64,000 bases of DNA from NCBI RefSeq assembly GCF_014633365.1, contig NC_068338.1, positions 22,454,616 through 22,518,615 on the forward strand, read 5' to 3'. Under the pieces are notes generated by a model. That model was given only the letters and a program-made list of their open reading frames with translations. It was not told the DNA's origin and did no database searches. This document shows positions 21,440 through 34,062 of this stretch, piece after piece. The DNA is from Diospyros lotus (lineage: Eukaryota > Streptophyta > Magnoliopsida > Ericales > Ebenaceae). The stretch's first letter is position 1. Every line of letters starts with the position of its first letter. The translations under genes were made by a program, and so were the position numbers.

Positions 21440-23184
21440 CGGGACTTGGGGTCAAGACTTCGACAAGTATAGAAGGTGGCGTCGGATGGTTGCGTAGGAG
21501 ACGACATAATAAATTGGAGGAATTGACACTAAAAGTTTAAATTGATAGATAACGCGTTAACTTTATCTTTTAAATTATGATTTCTACATTTAACATTAAT
21601 CAACAAACTCAACCATTTAAATATATACTCATTATGATTTATTTAAATACACAGAGATGAATCCATAATAGCTTTAAAAATCACAAAGACACCAATCAAA
21701 TATTAATCAATTTTACTTGCAAACCTTGAGTAAATTTGGCAATATGAATAATCATCTAAACCATACTAACAATGTCTTGAATTCATTAAAATTTGTTATC
21801 ATAATGTTATAATTTTTAAATAACGAGCATCTCCAATGCATAAAGCTCCTTGCTTTGCAAGACTTGAGAGAGGGTTGTATGTATGCAACCTTTCATTTGC
21901 TTTTTAGTCGAAAGTTGGTTTCTACAACTCAAACTCATGGCCTTCCAATCAAAAAGAGCAACCTTACCATTGTGACCAAAGTTCACCTCATTATAAATTT
22001 TCAAGTAATTTTGATATTCATAAAAGTAGGCGAACAAGCCAAAGTCAATCTCCCAATCAATAAAGGCTCTATCATCATTACAACCCTTTCTCTTATCAAT
22101 TACATGAATTTTAGTACTCTAATCATCTTCATCCACAGTTACTCTTCTGTAAGGTAGTTAGCCTCCATTACTATAAATTTTAATTTTTTTGTTTAATAAT
22201 TGTTTAGTATACAAAATAATAATAATAATAATAACTCTGGTATTCTTTTCATGTTTTTCACGGCTTTACTTGAAATATTGGATTTTCTAAACATCATAAT
22301 AGCTTTGTAAGTCCATTGTTCAATAATTCATAGAAGTAGTTGCTTATGATATCTCTATAGCACTTATTTTTAATTAACGATGTCGACCCCACCCAACTAG
22401 TCTAGCAATCTGTTCCACAAGTTTGATCAAGAAAACAAACAAGAATAAAGTCAACTAGGCCCAAAGCACGCAAACAATTCAAAGTAAAAAGGGATACTTG
22501 GTATTGCAAAAAAAATATTTATTGATGAAGGAAACCATATTACAAGGCTAAATAAGCTTTCTACCAAATAGGTAACTTGATAGAAAATATGGCAAAAAGA
22601 TTAGTTAGGTACACTGGAACTCTATTCAAACAAGAACAACATACCAAGACTTTATCCCACCATGCGGGGGAAAGGAATTAATAATAGCACTATTATTTTA
22701 TTTTTGCCACTGGATTCTATAACTCATAGTGAGTTTCATGAGTGTTTCGCAAATAATGAGTTTGTACACTGGCCAAGTGTTTCCAAAGAGTTCCTAGATC
22801 TAAATAATTTTTAAAAAGTAATATCATGAGTTTGGACAAATATTAGATGTTTTGGAGTGTTCCAGAAGTGGTAGCATCCAAAACAGCACCTCTAGCGATA
22901 TTCATAAATTATACAGAAACCTAGCATCAAGTTTGTTGACCATTGCAGCTCTATTAATGTCATCATGGCTATTTGAATAGCATAGAGAATATTTGAGTGT
23001 TATATGATAGATACAAAGGATATAAATGCATGGCATTCTAACATCTCTACTCATGGCAGTGATAATATTAGGGGCTTGGCTGAATCTCTCCTTGAGTCAT
23101 TGGAAAGGTGGAGGAAAAAGTTGAAAAACTAACAAAGTAGAAATTTAGGCAAAAGCAACATTAGTTGTGAGCTTCCAATGCGCA
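21440..23184. other. duplicated spacer, no recognisable gene
   Basis: About 1.7 kb present in both duplication copies. It contains an (AAT)n microsatellite near 22219-22236 and a GAGCATCTCCAATG motif at 21826, a sequence often found at ends of decayed plant DNA transposons. Small open frames around 21816-22157 show no known domain. Confidence 0.4.
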
Positions 23185-25760
23185 CCTTTAAAGCCCTCAT
23201 GAACCAGATATTTGAACCCTACCTACGCCAGTTCATTTTGGTCTTCTTCTATGATATCCTAGTTTACAATCCCAATTTATCCAAACACCTAGAGCACTTA
23301 AAGACAACTCTATAAGTCCTCAGATTCAATAAGTTGTTCATCAAGAAGTCCAAATGTGTTTGTGCACAAACCCAGGTGGAATACCTTGGCCATGTTATAT
23401 CAAGAGCAGGGGTGAGCACAAACCCCCAGAAGGTGGCAGAAATGATTACTTGGCCAAGGCCGATGAATGTGAAGGCTCTAAGGGGAGTCATGGGCCTTAC
23501 AGGCTATTATCGAAGGTTTGTTAAGAACTACAGTATCATCAGCAAGCCCTTAACCGAATTGCTGAAGAATGAGGGATTCCTTTGGGGTGAAGAGGCTGAA
23601 GCAACCTTTGAAAGGCCAAAGAGGGCCATGAGTGATGTTACCACATTGGGCCTCCTGGATTTCAACCAGCCTTTTATACTAGAGACCGATGCTAGCAATT
23701 ATGAGGTGGGGGCAGTGTTGGCGCAAGGGGGCAGATCTCTAGCCTTCATTAGTCAAGTCTTAGCCCCTAAACAGTTGGGCCTCAGCATGTACGAGAAAGA
23801 ACTACTGGCCATCCTAATAGCAATAGAGAGGTGGAGGCATTACCTAGGAGAGTAAAGTCATTATCAGAACAGATCACGAAAGCTTAAAGTTTCTACTATA
23901 GCAGAAACTCCATACACACCTCCAGAGAAAAGGTATGTCCAAACTAATGGGCCTTGACTATGTTATCTAATACAGGAAGGGACATGAGAGCAACGCAGCA
24001 GATGCCCTCTCCTGATGCATGGAAGAAGGAGCCTCAGGTGCAATGACCTCCATTACACCTGAGTGGTATCTGGAAGTGGCATCTAGTGATGGGAAGGGAG
24101 AATGGACCAAAGAGCTTATAGAGCATTTGACCTTAGATCCAACTAGTAGGTCGGGCTATTCACTAAGGAATGGGATGCTAAGGCACAAGGAGAGATTAGT
24201 GATTGAAAATGATGAGCCACTAAGGAGGAAGGTAATGACAGCCCTTCATGACTCCTCGGTTGGGGGCCACTAAGGGGTCCAAAATAATTATAGCAGAATC
24301 CATCAACTGTTTTATTGGCCTGGACTAAAGAAGGTAGTGCAAGAGTATGTGAAGGGTTGTGACATTTGTAGCCAGTGTAAACATGAGAACATTCACCCCC
24401 CAGGACTGATACAATCATTGCCTCTCCCGGAACAAGCATGGTCAAGCATAAGCACAGACTTTGTGGAAGGATTGCCCGAGTCAGAGGGCAAAGATTGCAT
24501 ATTGGTAGCCGTGGACAGACTTACGAAATACGCCCATTTTATGAGCCTAACATGTCCCTTTACCGCCCAAGAGGTAGCAACTAGCAAGGGTGTTTCTGGA
24601 CCAAGTGGGAAAACATGGGTTGCCTCAAGTCATTGTATATGACCGAGACAAAGTCTTTAGAAGCCTACTTTGTAAGGAGCTAATGAAGTTGTTGGGAACA
24701 CAACTCCATATGTCTTATGCCTACCACCTCGAAACAGATAGGCAGACAGAATGAATCAACCAATATCTAGAAACTTACCTCAAGTGTATGTGCTTAGTGC
24801 ATTCAACAGGATGGCACAAATGGCTGCCCTTAGCATAATGGTGGTACAACACCAACCACCATACCACCCTAAAAATGACCCCTTTTGAGGCACTATTTGG
24901 GTATAAGCCACCCCTGTTACCCATCAATGAGAGTCCTACCTAATCTAGTGGCCACGGTTAACGACTACTTGGCTCAGAGGCAGCAGGTAGTGCAGACTTT
25001 AAAGGAGGAGTTGGCAAGTGCCCAAAATAGGATGAAACAATACGCAGATAAGAAGAGGAGTGAATGGTCTTTCTCAGTTGGGGACAAAGTGTATTTGAAG
25101 CTGAGGCAAGCTCAATTGAAGACCCTCTCTTCCAAGGCAGTGACTAAGCTCAATCTCAAGTTCTATGGCCCTCATGAAGTGTTGGCTTGGGTGGGTAAAG
25201 TAGTGTATAGACTACAGTTACCTGAAGGCTCCTGCATCCACCCCGTGTTTCACGTGTCCCTTCTCAAGCCATCTCCAGGCTATAACCCGGTGAGTGCTAC
25301 CCTACCCCCAGCAACCCAGAGGTCCAACAGGTGGCTGAACCTATAGCTATTGTGGGCAAGAGAGTTATCCACAAACAGAAGCTACCCATCACCCAAGTGC
25401 TCGTGCACTGGTCTACTCTCCACCCGAAAAATAATACAAGGGATTACTTGACAGACTTACTCCAACAATTCCCGAAGGCGGTGGGACTACTCTGAACCTT
25501 CTTGAGGATAAGAAGAATTTCAAGGGGAGGGGAATTGTCATGTGACAAGGGTAATCATGTAATAGCATAATAAAAGAAGAGCATTATTGTAATAAAAGAT
25601 TATGGTGGTTACGGGTAGAAGGCTATAAAAGAACGACAGTTAGAAGGTTGTATTTCAAATATTGGCACCAATCCTCTAAGGATTGGTATATAAGCTAGCA
25701 GCCGCGACATTAGTGGGCATGCTTGAATACAATTAAATTCTCATTTCCCTCTCTTCTATT

Positions 25761-25811
<51 letters not shown>

Positions 25812-25982
25812 ATTGTTCCTTTCCCCTCTCTCTATTCATCAATCCCCGCGCAATTCCTCTCTGAATTGCGAGAGAATCCCTTTGTCAGAATCGAGATCCG
25901 GCACGCGCATACACGGTGGGGAGTTTGGTGGAAAAGGAAGAACAATGAGAAGACGAACGGAAAGGAAAAGGAAGAACCATTG
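23185..25982 (+). mobile_element. Ty3/gypsy 3' half, copy 1, degenerate
   Basis: Begins inside RT (RTFKALMNQIFEPYLRQF) and runs through RNase H (23334-23855; ETDASNYEVGAVL), integrase (24019-24642; zinc region C-D-I-C-S-Q-C, STDFVEGLP) and the integrase/chromodomain join (24885-25346; HPVFHVSLLKPSPGYNPV) to a 3' LTR from 25536. Several stops (for example after KTTL near 23312 and after HYLGE at 23853-23855) kill it. The RT catalytic FFDD is FFYD here. There is no gag, protease or 5' LTR: the element was already a 3' fragment before duplication. Confidence 0.87.
25536..25982 (+). repeat. 3' LTR (truncated) of gypsy copy 1
   Basis: Starts TGTCATGTGACAAGG after the polypurine tract AAGGGGAGGGGAA. 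It matches the complete LTR at 53173-53659 up to about 25982, then switches to unrelated minus-strand gypsy sequence. It contains a long (TC)n run at 25764-25810. Confidence 0.75.
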
Positions 25983-28900
25983 AGCCAACGATAGCCATAT
26001 GTTCCAACTCTTTGGCTTGGCAAAGCACATGCACCTCAAATAAGCCTCTAGGCATTGGTTAACCCTCTTTCTCTGTCCATCCATCTCAAGGTGGTATGCC
26101 GTAGACATGTGTAATCCAACCCCTACGCTCTTGAACAACTCCTGCCAGAAGTAGCTAGTGAAAACCTTGTCTCGGTCTAAAACAATGGACTTTGGGATGC
26201 CATGCATCTAGGCCACTAAGTCTAGAAATAACCAAGCTACCTCTTGTATTGTGTAGGGAAGAGTTATCGAGGAAATGCCCAAACTTGATCAATATGTCAA
26301 CCACCACCAAGATCACATCCCTACCCTCTAACTTTGGAAGTGTTTCAATGAAATCTATAGAAATACCTTCCCATGCTTGTTCAGGTACAACGAGTGGTTG
26401 TAGTAGGCCCAGGTGTGCCACCTGTTCATGCTTACAACATTGGCAGGTGGTGCAAGTTAGGACAAAATCAACCACATCCTTTTTGAGGGTTAGCCAAAAG
26501 AATAACTGCCTCGCCCGATAGTAGATCACCCTGACTCTTGAATGGCCCCCTAAGGGTGAATTATGCAGTGTATGCAGTATTCTTGCCTCCAATTCCTTGT
26601 CATCTCCCACCACAAGTCTTCCCTTGAATTTGATTAGTCCATTGGAGAGGAAGTACCCTTAGTTTCATGATGGTCGAATGGCCAACTGGGCGTGCATGTC
26701 CCTTAGCCACTCTGACTTTCCATAGCTGTCAGTCAAGTCCTTCACCCAATCTGGTACTATGGTAGTGATAGCCTAATAGGCCCCTTTTTCTTCTCTCCTT
26801 GAAAGAGCATCTGCCACCACATTTTCTTTCCCTTTTCGATACTAAATGGTGTAGTCAAGGCCTAGTAGCTTAGAGACCCCCTTCCTTTGTAACTAAATGT
26901 GCAACCTTTGTAGAAGTAGAAACTTTAGGCTTTCATGGTCAGTCTTGATAATAAATTGATTGTCCTCCAGGTAATGTCTCCATTTATCTATGGCTATTAT
27001 CACCGCAAGTAATTCCTTATCATACACACTCATCCACAAGTATTTAGTGGCCAGGGCCTAGTTGATGTAGGCTAATAGCCTCCCTTCTTGTACCAATACT
27101 ACTGCCACCCCACTATCACAAGCATTTGTTTCAAGGTTTAGAAAAATCTGGTAGGGGTAGGACTGGGGGCTTGTGTCAAGCTCTCTTTAGGGTTAAGAAG
27201 GTTGCTTTGGCTTGGGGGGTTCCATTTGAAGCTGCTTTCTTGAGTAGTTCTGTTAGGGGTTTACTTAGTATGCCATAATGCTGTATGAACCTTTAGTAAT
27301 ATCCTGTCAACCCCAAAAATCCTCTCAACTCCTTGATGGTCTCGAGCTTGGCCAATCCAACATAGTTGATATTTTATTCAGATTTGTGCTAACTCCCTTC
27401 CCAGATATCACATGCCCTAAGTACTCCACCTCCCCCCTTGCAAAGGTACACTTAGATAGCTTGACATACAACTGATTCGCTTTAAAAGATATCAAAGGTG
27501 GTTTTTAGGTGAGAGAGGAGTCCGGGCTATAGATCACGATATCATCAAAAAAACTAGTATGAATTACCTTAGGTAGGGAGCAAATAGGTTGTTCGTCAAT
27601 GCCTGGAAAGTAGATGGGGTATTGGTCAACCCAAAGGGCATGACCTTGAATTCATATAGGCCCTATTGAGTCTAGAAAGCTATCTTTGGGATGCCAGCAG
27701 GGTTCATTTTGATTTGATGATACCCTGCCTTGAGGTCTAATTTGGAAAAGATAATGGCTCCAGGCAGCTCATCCAATAAGTCTTTGATCATAGGAATGGG
27801 AAATTTGTTTGTAATAATGATGGAATTGAGTTGGCGGTAGTCTACACAGAAACACCATGTGCCATCTTTTTTCTTTAACAAGGAGGATCGGTAAAGCAAA
27901 TGGACTTTGGTTGATTGAGGAATTGAGCATACATTTGACTTGTTTCTCAATTTATGTTTTTTTTGCAAAGGGGGGTAGCAGTAGGATTTGATGTTTACTG
28001 GTTCAAAATTGGGTTTGAAATGAATAGAATGGTTATAGGCTTGGTTAAGGGGTAAGGTAGAAGGTTCAACAAATAGATCCTTAAATTTCAACAGTAGTAA
28101 TTGTAGAGCTTTGGAGTGTGGTACTTGAGCAAGAAAAGGATCGGAAGTAGGGCTCTCTTGATGGTGTTCCAACTCTGTGTGCTCAACCGCCTCCATTTCC
28201 ATGGCCTGAATTGAAAACATCTGAGATATCTGTTCCCCTTTCTTAGACATCAATTTCTACAACTTCTTGCCAATAATCATCTTACATTCCCCGACCTCCA
28301 AGCTACCTGCCAAAGTCAGCTTTCTTCCCTCAATATCCACTACCACTTCCAATTTGTAGAAGTCGAAGGTTAGAGGACTAACTGTCCTCATCCAATCCAC
28401 CCCCAAAACGATATCACAACCTCCCATTAGGTCAGTCACAAACTATTGCCCATGCATCATCCATTTAAAGTTGGCACATTTAAAATGGTTGTACATTTTG
28501 CTCCCATTAGCCACTGTTACTGATAGGGGGTAGTGGCTGTCATCTTGCACTTCAACTCAGTGGCAGTGGCTTCATTTAAGAAGTTGTGGGTGTTGCCATT
28601 GTCTATCAGTACCAAGAGCTTCTTCTTACCCACTTGTCCCTGTACTTTAATGATCTTCCCTATAGGCCCCCTTAAGAGCATGAAAAGAGATCTCTCCTCC
28701 CTCATCTCCCAGTTCTTCCTCTAAAGTGTTTTCTTCCTCTTCTTCTCCTTTCTCCTCATCTGTCCCTTCCATGTTCAAAATTTGTCATTTGCATAGGTGG
28801 CCCTGGCTATATCATTCCCCACACTTATAGCACAACCCCAATTGTCTCCTCTGTTCCATGGTAGTATTTTTTATTGTGATAGAATTTGGATTCGCCTTAG

Positions 28901-29900
28901 GCAAAACCTGGGTTGACCCCAGCCACAACCACCTAGTGGCTTCCCCCTCTAAGTTGGTTCATAGTAAGCCCTGTCCTTAGCAATAGCTTGTGCCTCTTAA
29001 AGATGGCTTCCAGAGTTAGTTCTTGCCTTCTCTGCCACCTATCTCACCGTAGCAGGCATCATCATCTTGACCATGGATCTCAATTTATCTTTGAGGCCAC
29101 TAATAAAAATTAATACAAAGTATTGCTCCGTGAGGGATGGTTGAGAACTCCACATTATGGCCCTTAGCTCCTCAAACTTCTCATGATATTCAATCACCAT
29201 TCACTCTTGCTTCAATTTGCTGAATTCCTCGATTACATTGGCAATATTCTTTTCTCCAAAGCGTTTACACAGTTCCTCTGCAAAGTCAATCCACCTGGTG
29301 TCAACACCCCTAGATCTGGCCCATCCTTGGTACCAAGAGTCAGCCGCATCATTCAGATAGGTTGTTGCCAAATGAATCCGTTGATTTTCAGCTACATTCT
29401 AGTATTAAAAAAATCGTACACACTAACGGATCCACCACCTCGACTTTTATCCGTCAAACAAAGGTATCTCCAACCTCAACATGGGTGTATGGTTGGAAAA
29501 GGGAGGGGTTTGTTCCCTTACCTGATCCCTTGACTCCATGTTTGGTATTTCCTCAACCTCCATAACTCCTTGAGGTCATAGAAGAATGCCTTGACTAGCC
29601 AAGCCCAATTCAGAGACCGATCGGGGAGGAAATTCTGATGGTAACCGGAATTGGGGAAGGGATGACAACATATTGAACATGCTATTGATCCTCTGGTTGT
29701 ATTGTTCCATCATCTCCCGATGTCTTTCCAATTCCCGTTGCATACTCACTTTGTAACTACCAAGTCCTCCTGCATGTTCTCTCCGATCGCAGCCACATCT
29801 TCGTTGCTTTGAGTGACCATCTCTTGCATATGATTCATGCCAAACTCCAATGCTTCCATTCTAGATTCAAATTGCTTCAACCTTGTCCCTTCCACCATGG
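25983..29900 (-). pseudogene. gag-pol remnant of the minus-strand gypsy
   Basis: Gag (about 28750-29900) is riddled with stops. The protease (28517-28705) reads LIDNGNTHNFL, so the catalytic D-S-G has become D-N-G. The frame 28257-28439 (GGCDIVLGVDWM) precedes RT. RT begins in 27672-28253 (CVDYRQLNS, SKLDLKAGYHQI) and decays before its catalytic motif. RNase H (26640-27670) has no long frame. Integrase survives as 26155-26613 (H-H and C-T-T-C-Q-C-C zinc region, SIDFIETLP) and 25839-26207 (VLDRDKVFTS). Confidence 0.8.
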
Positions 29901-30024
29901 TTTGCCGCACTGTACTGCCTCCTAATCAGAGAGATATGATTTCCCCAATCACTGATTGCAATCGCACCAAGATCCGATTGACTCTTCGATCTGCACCGAA
30001 TCAATTCCCTTGTCAAGAATTGTC

Positions 30025-30037
30025 AACTCTGATACCA
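30025..30037 (-). other. primer binding site (tRNA-Met type)
   Basis: The minus strand reads TGGTATCAGAGTT three bases inside the LTR end at 30041. This is the standard plant initiator-tRNA-Met primer site of chromoviruses. Confidence 0.75.
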
Positions 30038-30040
30038 AAA

Positions 30041-30364
30041 TGTCAAGCCTCGAATCTAAGCCTAGGCCAATTCCGGAATTATAGAACAGGCAAAGAATTT
30101 GGAGGGAGAATTTGAAAGGAGGGGGGAGAATTCGAGAGAGAGAGAAAGGGAAAAGAAGTTGGAGGGAAAGAATTAGTATTCTCATTCATGATTCTCATCC
30201 TCTTGCACATGGCCTTTTATAGGCTATTCCCCTTGGTTGAAATATCATAACTGAATAGGTACAACAGCTAAAGCTATAACTGCCTAGTACAATAGGCTTA
30301 TTCACCACAACAATTACAATAATGCTAACCTTACAATTACAATAGTACCCTTAGGGTCGTGACA
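30041..30364 (-). repeat. 5' LTR of the minus-strand gypsy
   Basis: 324 bp. On the minus strand it starts TGTCACGACC and ends GAGGCTTGACA, with TGTCA/TGACA inverted ends. It has a TATA-like ATAAAAGG in its middle and a TC-rich region after it. The matching 3' LTR is not in the window. Confidence 0.8.
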
Positions 30365-32537
30365 ATGTGTAATTCTAGCAAGGACACAAAGATATCCAAG
30401 TAGACATGTAAGTATAAACATCATACATAGACCAAGTAGACATGAAGTGCTTATCAAGTAGGACCCATGGTTTGAAACTACCTCTCATGGTGTAGACTTC
30501 ATATAAATTAATTTTATATTTCCAAATCTCAAGTTTACCCTCTAAATCTCCACTTCCACCAACTTAAATTAACCAACATTCTTTTCGCAAAAGCCTATTT
30601 GCAAACAAGGATAAGGCTGCCTACAAAAATGACCCTCCCCCCACCCGCCTACAAGAAACCTGGGAGCCCTATGCAATAAAGACACCCTTTTTCACAAAAG
30701 TGAGAATCAGTTCCAAGAACTTAAGGTAAAGTAATATATACTATCTCATGAGAAAGAACAACTTCTTGGGTTGTATGCTCTAATGAATGATACATTCGAA
30801 AATAACAAGCTTCATAAAGTGCTTGTACATCTTGAAGTGTCCAGCAGCTTATAATAACACTCTTTCTTCAAAAGCTCATCTTCAAGAATACATTTCAAGT
30901 GAAAGATCATTCCAATGTTATTCCCAGTCAGTTACAAGATTCTTTATCCTAAAACATGTGTATATATGTACATATTTATATATATATATATGCATATATC
31001 TTCTTGACTAACCAATTTTTTGCCACTTCCTACCATACCACATATAAGGCTCCACAACCCACTAACCAAGTTTTTCTCATTAGAGAGAAGCCACCAACCA
31101 ATATCTTCCTCCATTTTTAACCATTATTTCCTACTTTTCCTCATTTTTCTGCCACCTTTTCTCTTATAGTAACATTATTTTGCATATGGAATGGCATTGT
31201 AGAAGCCTTTTTCTAGTGATTGTTTATATGCCATCTTCCTAACCTTTGACATCTTTTTTAATACAATTTTGACTCACTTTTACAAGCTATGACAAAATAC
31301 TAGCTGAGTTGATGAGCCTAAAGATGCTAAAAACAAATAATTCATCAAAAAAGAAAATTGTTGCCCACTACCAGCATCCTCAAATATTCAAAATCTTTAC
31401 GGCAACATAACTTTCCTGTCATCTCCTGCTTGTCCCTCTGTCTACATAGCTCTACTTTTATGGCTTAGAGAAATTTATCAAAAGAAAATGTCCTCTCACT
31501 AACCTAAAGTTTTGGGAATATATGTATTCTACTAACAAAATAAAACATGAATTTTTCTTTTTTTTTCTGTTTTCCTTTCTAATGAAATATTTTATCACAA
31601 CAAGAGACGAGAATAAATCTATCAATTCAAGTATTTTAACACAATCTTTTCAACAAAAGGAAAATTCAAAAGGGCACAAAACATAACAAAAGAAAAAAAA
31701 AATGAAATTCTGAAGTTCAAAGCACCTCTAATCATTCTAAGTGCATGAAGGTATAATGTTATCTATTTTGCATGATTAATTATTGATCAGAGCTTACCCA
31801 TCCCTAATCTAGATTTTGCATTTTGTTAAGCTTTATCATTAGCTGTTTTTTACAATGATTTGGAGTTGCAGCCTTTGTCTCAATTCCTTGGTATATGGAT
31901 GCGAGCTAGCTCCTTAGTACGGTCCTCTCGAATAAGGGCACGTAGAGTGCAGTTATTTCAGCAACATTCACGTCTTCTATCAGATTAACTAAAATCTAGT
32001 AATTTGTTCAAATCAGAGATGGACATGTTTCTTTTTTCTTTTCTTTTCTTTTTTTCTGTGCACAGACATTGTGTGTGTAGTCCACACATAGGATCTACAA
32101 GAAGAATCATCTAATTTTTAAACACAATTCAGACAACAGCCAAACACGTGGGCGATGTATGAACGCGTGCCAAAATGAGGCGTCTTAACCGACTAAAAAC
32201 GACAAGACGAGAAGATCTCGAGATAGAAGGCCCTAATGCTTCAACGGAACACGGAATAATTACGTGAAAGCAGACAACAGAAAGCCGCATTCTCCTATCT
32301 AGCACCCAAATGAGGAATCGACCTCGTAGCCACGCTCACGGGGCATTCCAATTGGACAACGACATCACGCGTAAAAAGAGACAAGCTCCAATTCTGAACT
32401 CCCCGATTTTCAATCAATTGAGCTCAGCATCACTACAATCACTCCATCGAGTCAAAAGACCCAACATTTTCATCTTTTCATCCCTCTTCTCCTCACCCAA
32501 ACGGAAAGCCAGTATCCAGTAAAAGCAAACGGAACAT
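30365..32537. other. spacer, part probably intron of the REN-like gene
   Basis: Mostly AT-rich, with a TATATA run near 30960-31000. No domain was recognised in any frame. On the minus strand it lies just downstream of the REN-like exon's splice donor, so its right part should be the first intron. I found no second exon here. Confidence 0.4.
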
Positions 32538-32539
32538 AC

Positions 32540-32593
32540 CGTATTAGAAGCCCCGACTCTGGGGCGCTCGAGCGCCGCCAACGAAGCCGACAT
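32540..32593 (-). CDS. orphan first coding exon of a REN-type ROP GTPase-activating protein
   Basis: The minus strand reads an ATG at 32593 followed by SASLAALERPRVGASNT and then a perfect donor, ACG|GTATGT, at 32540/32539. The block RPRVGASNT with an intron in phase 0 after the Thr fits the N-terminus of plant REN1-like PH-RhoGAP proteins, whose next exon opens the PH domain; these proteins switch off ROP GTPases at growing cell apices. The local sequence is GC-rich, unlike its surroundings, as expected for a 5' exon. No PH, RhoGAP or coiled-coil exon is present to the left, so the gene is either broken or has a very long, transposon-filled intron. Short evidence, hence modest confidence. 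Confidence 0.5.
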
Positions 32594-33010
32594 TGCGAGA
32601 CACTAACATCAACCGCGAGACCGCGCCATTGCGACCGCAATCAAACCAAAGACGAGTCCTCCGAGCCAGGCGTCGCGGCAACTCGGATCCGTGGCGGCGA
32701 ACTAGCCGAGATCTGGCTGCTGGAGCGGGAAGAGAAGAGCTAGGGTTTCGATAAAGGACAGATGGAGACGAAGAAGCAAAAAAGAGATCACACTCCCTGT
32801 CTCTCTGTCTCTGGTTTGGCTGTATCTTTGGCCTGGATGGGGGGTAATTTGGGGGAGTAGATTAGGTAGAGAGAGAGCAAGAGTGGTTGTCGTAATACTA
32901 TGGCAACCTATTTGTTTTCTTCTCTCTCTCTCTCTTTCTTTACTCCTTTGCTTTTCACCTACTTCTGCTGGTTTTTCTATTCTCTCTCCCTCTATCTGTG
33001 TCTGTGAAAT
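32594..33010 (-). promoter_or_regulatory. 5' UTR and promoter region of the REN-like exon, with a short uORF
   Basis: A GC-rich 5' UTR lies directly upstream of the ATG on the minus strand. It includes a 6-codon upstream ORF (MARSRG, 32609-32629) ending 15 nt before the main start. Further upstream are (GA)/(TC) tracts (for example 32921-32938) common in plant core promoters. No TATA box was identified with confidence. Confidence 0.4.
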
Positions 33011-34062
33011 GGGTCCGGGTCAACCCGTTCAACCCTTCTTCCTTCCCTGGTAAGCCTCCAGTCCATCCGTGATCTGCCCGCTCAATTACTACTTAAATTC
33101 TTAATAAATTTGGTTCCGGTCAAAATATCGAATAATATTGAAAATGTAATTACTTCATAATACAAACTAATAGAGATTTTTGTTATCTTTTGTGTCTTCG
33201 TTTAGAGTCTTTTTTATATGTATTCTTAATATTTTATTTAAGCAATGTTTAGTAATAGCAATATTTTTTTTTTTCATGTTTCTATGATTTGATTTTTGTT
33301 AGGATACTTAAATTATTAAGAAATATAATTTTTAGTCGCTCGCATAAAATTTTATTATATTTTATTTTTTAACAATTTATTTTCGCTTCTTTAGTCTTTC
33401 AATTAATTAAGAATTAATGACTAAATTAACAATAACACGTAAAACGATGTCAAATAAATTTTTTTAAACTAAATATATAAAAGATCCATAAATTATTAAA
33501 AAATAATCTTTTATCCCACAATTAAATATTTAACTAATTCTCTCGTTCAACCATTTATTTCATTCTCTTTAGTCTTTCAGTTAACTGAGAGTTGGCGATT
33601 GAATTAACAATAATAAATAATACAAAACTTCTATTATAACACGAGTTTAGTTTTGATGAAATTGTCAAAATTATAACACGAGTTAATTGAAGGAATAAAA
33701 TGAACAAAAATAAATAATTTAATGAATGAATATGTCAAAATTTTCGTTGAAGGGTCATGGGCCATATTTTTTAATGGTCTAGAGTCTTCGTTTGTATTCA
33801 ACCTGAAAAAATTAATCTGACGTGTAATAAAATTTTCTTCCCGTGTGTCACTGTTAGCTCGACTGTTAACTTTTAATTAATCGAAAGCTTAAAAAGAATG
33901 AAAACAAATAATTGAATAATGAAATATAGTAAAATTTTAGTTAACGAACTAAATGTCACATTTATTAATAGTGCATAACCCTTTCCTTATGTATTAAGTC
34001 ATTTTTGTTTAGAAAATTCTATTATGGTTACACATGTATAAATTTAAAAGAGTGATGAGTAA
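33011..34062. other. AT-rich spacer left of duplication copy 2
   Basis: About 1 kb of very AT-rich DNA with repeated motifs such as TTAATTAA and AATTCTCTC, and two similar sub-blocks (around 33380-33440 and 33560-33620, both with TCTTTAGTCTTTCA). Probably decayed transposon sequence; no gene seen. Confidence 0.4.

Larger units (their letters stand above)
20950..25982 (+). repeat. segmental duplication copy 1, right block
   Basis: Matches 35380-39611 plus 52817 to about 53625 throughout. In copy 2 this block follows directly after the left block. Over 675 bp of the gypsy part I counted about 18 differences by eye, roughly 2.7%. The right end is cut where the minus-strand gypsy begins. Confidence 0.88.
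25983..30364 (-). mobile_element. minus-strand Ty3/gypsy chromovirus, 3' truncated
   Basis: From 30364 leftward: 5' LTR, tRNA-Met PBS, gag, protease, RT, RNase H and integrase, all with many stops. It breaks off inside the integrase at about 25983, where it abuts the truncated 3' LTR of the plus-strand gypsy. No chromodomain or 3' LTR remains. Related in sequence to the minus-strand derivative at 4.5-8.9 kb. Confidence 0.82.

Noticed and set aside
25723..25983. Ser-Leu-rich small protein
   Set aside because: It is the (TC)n microsatellite of the gypsy LTR read as codons.
31861..31990. Coding-like minus-strand stretch (REDRTKELARIHIP, then KELRQRLQLQ one frame over)
   Set aside because: Short, needs a frameshift, has no splice sites I trust, and I could not tie it to a known family or to the REN-like exon.
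32310..32522. 70-codon plus-strand frame next to the REN-like exon
   Set aside because: It lies antisense in the probable first intron and shows no domain; better explained by the higher GC content there.
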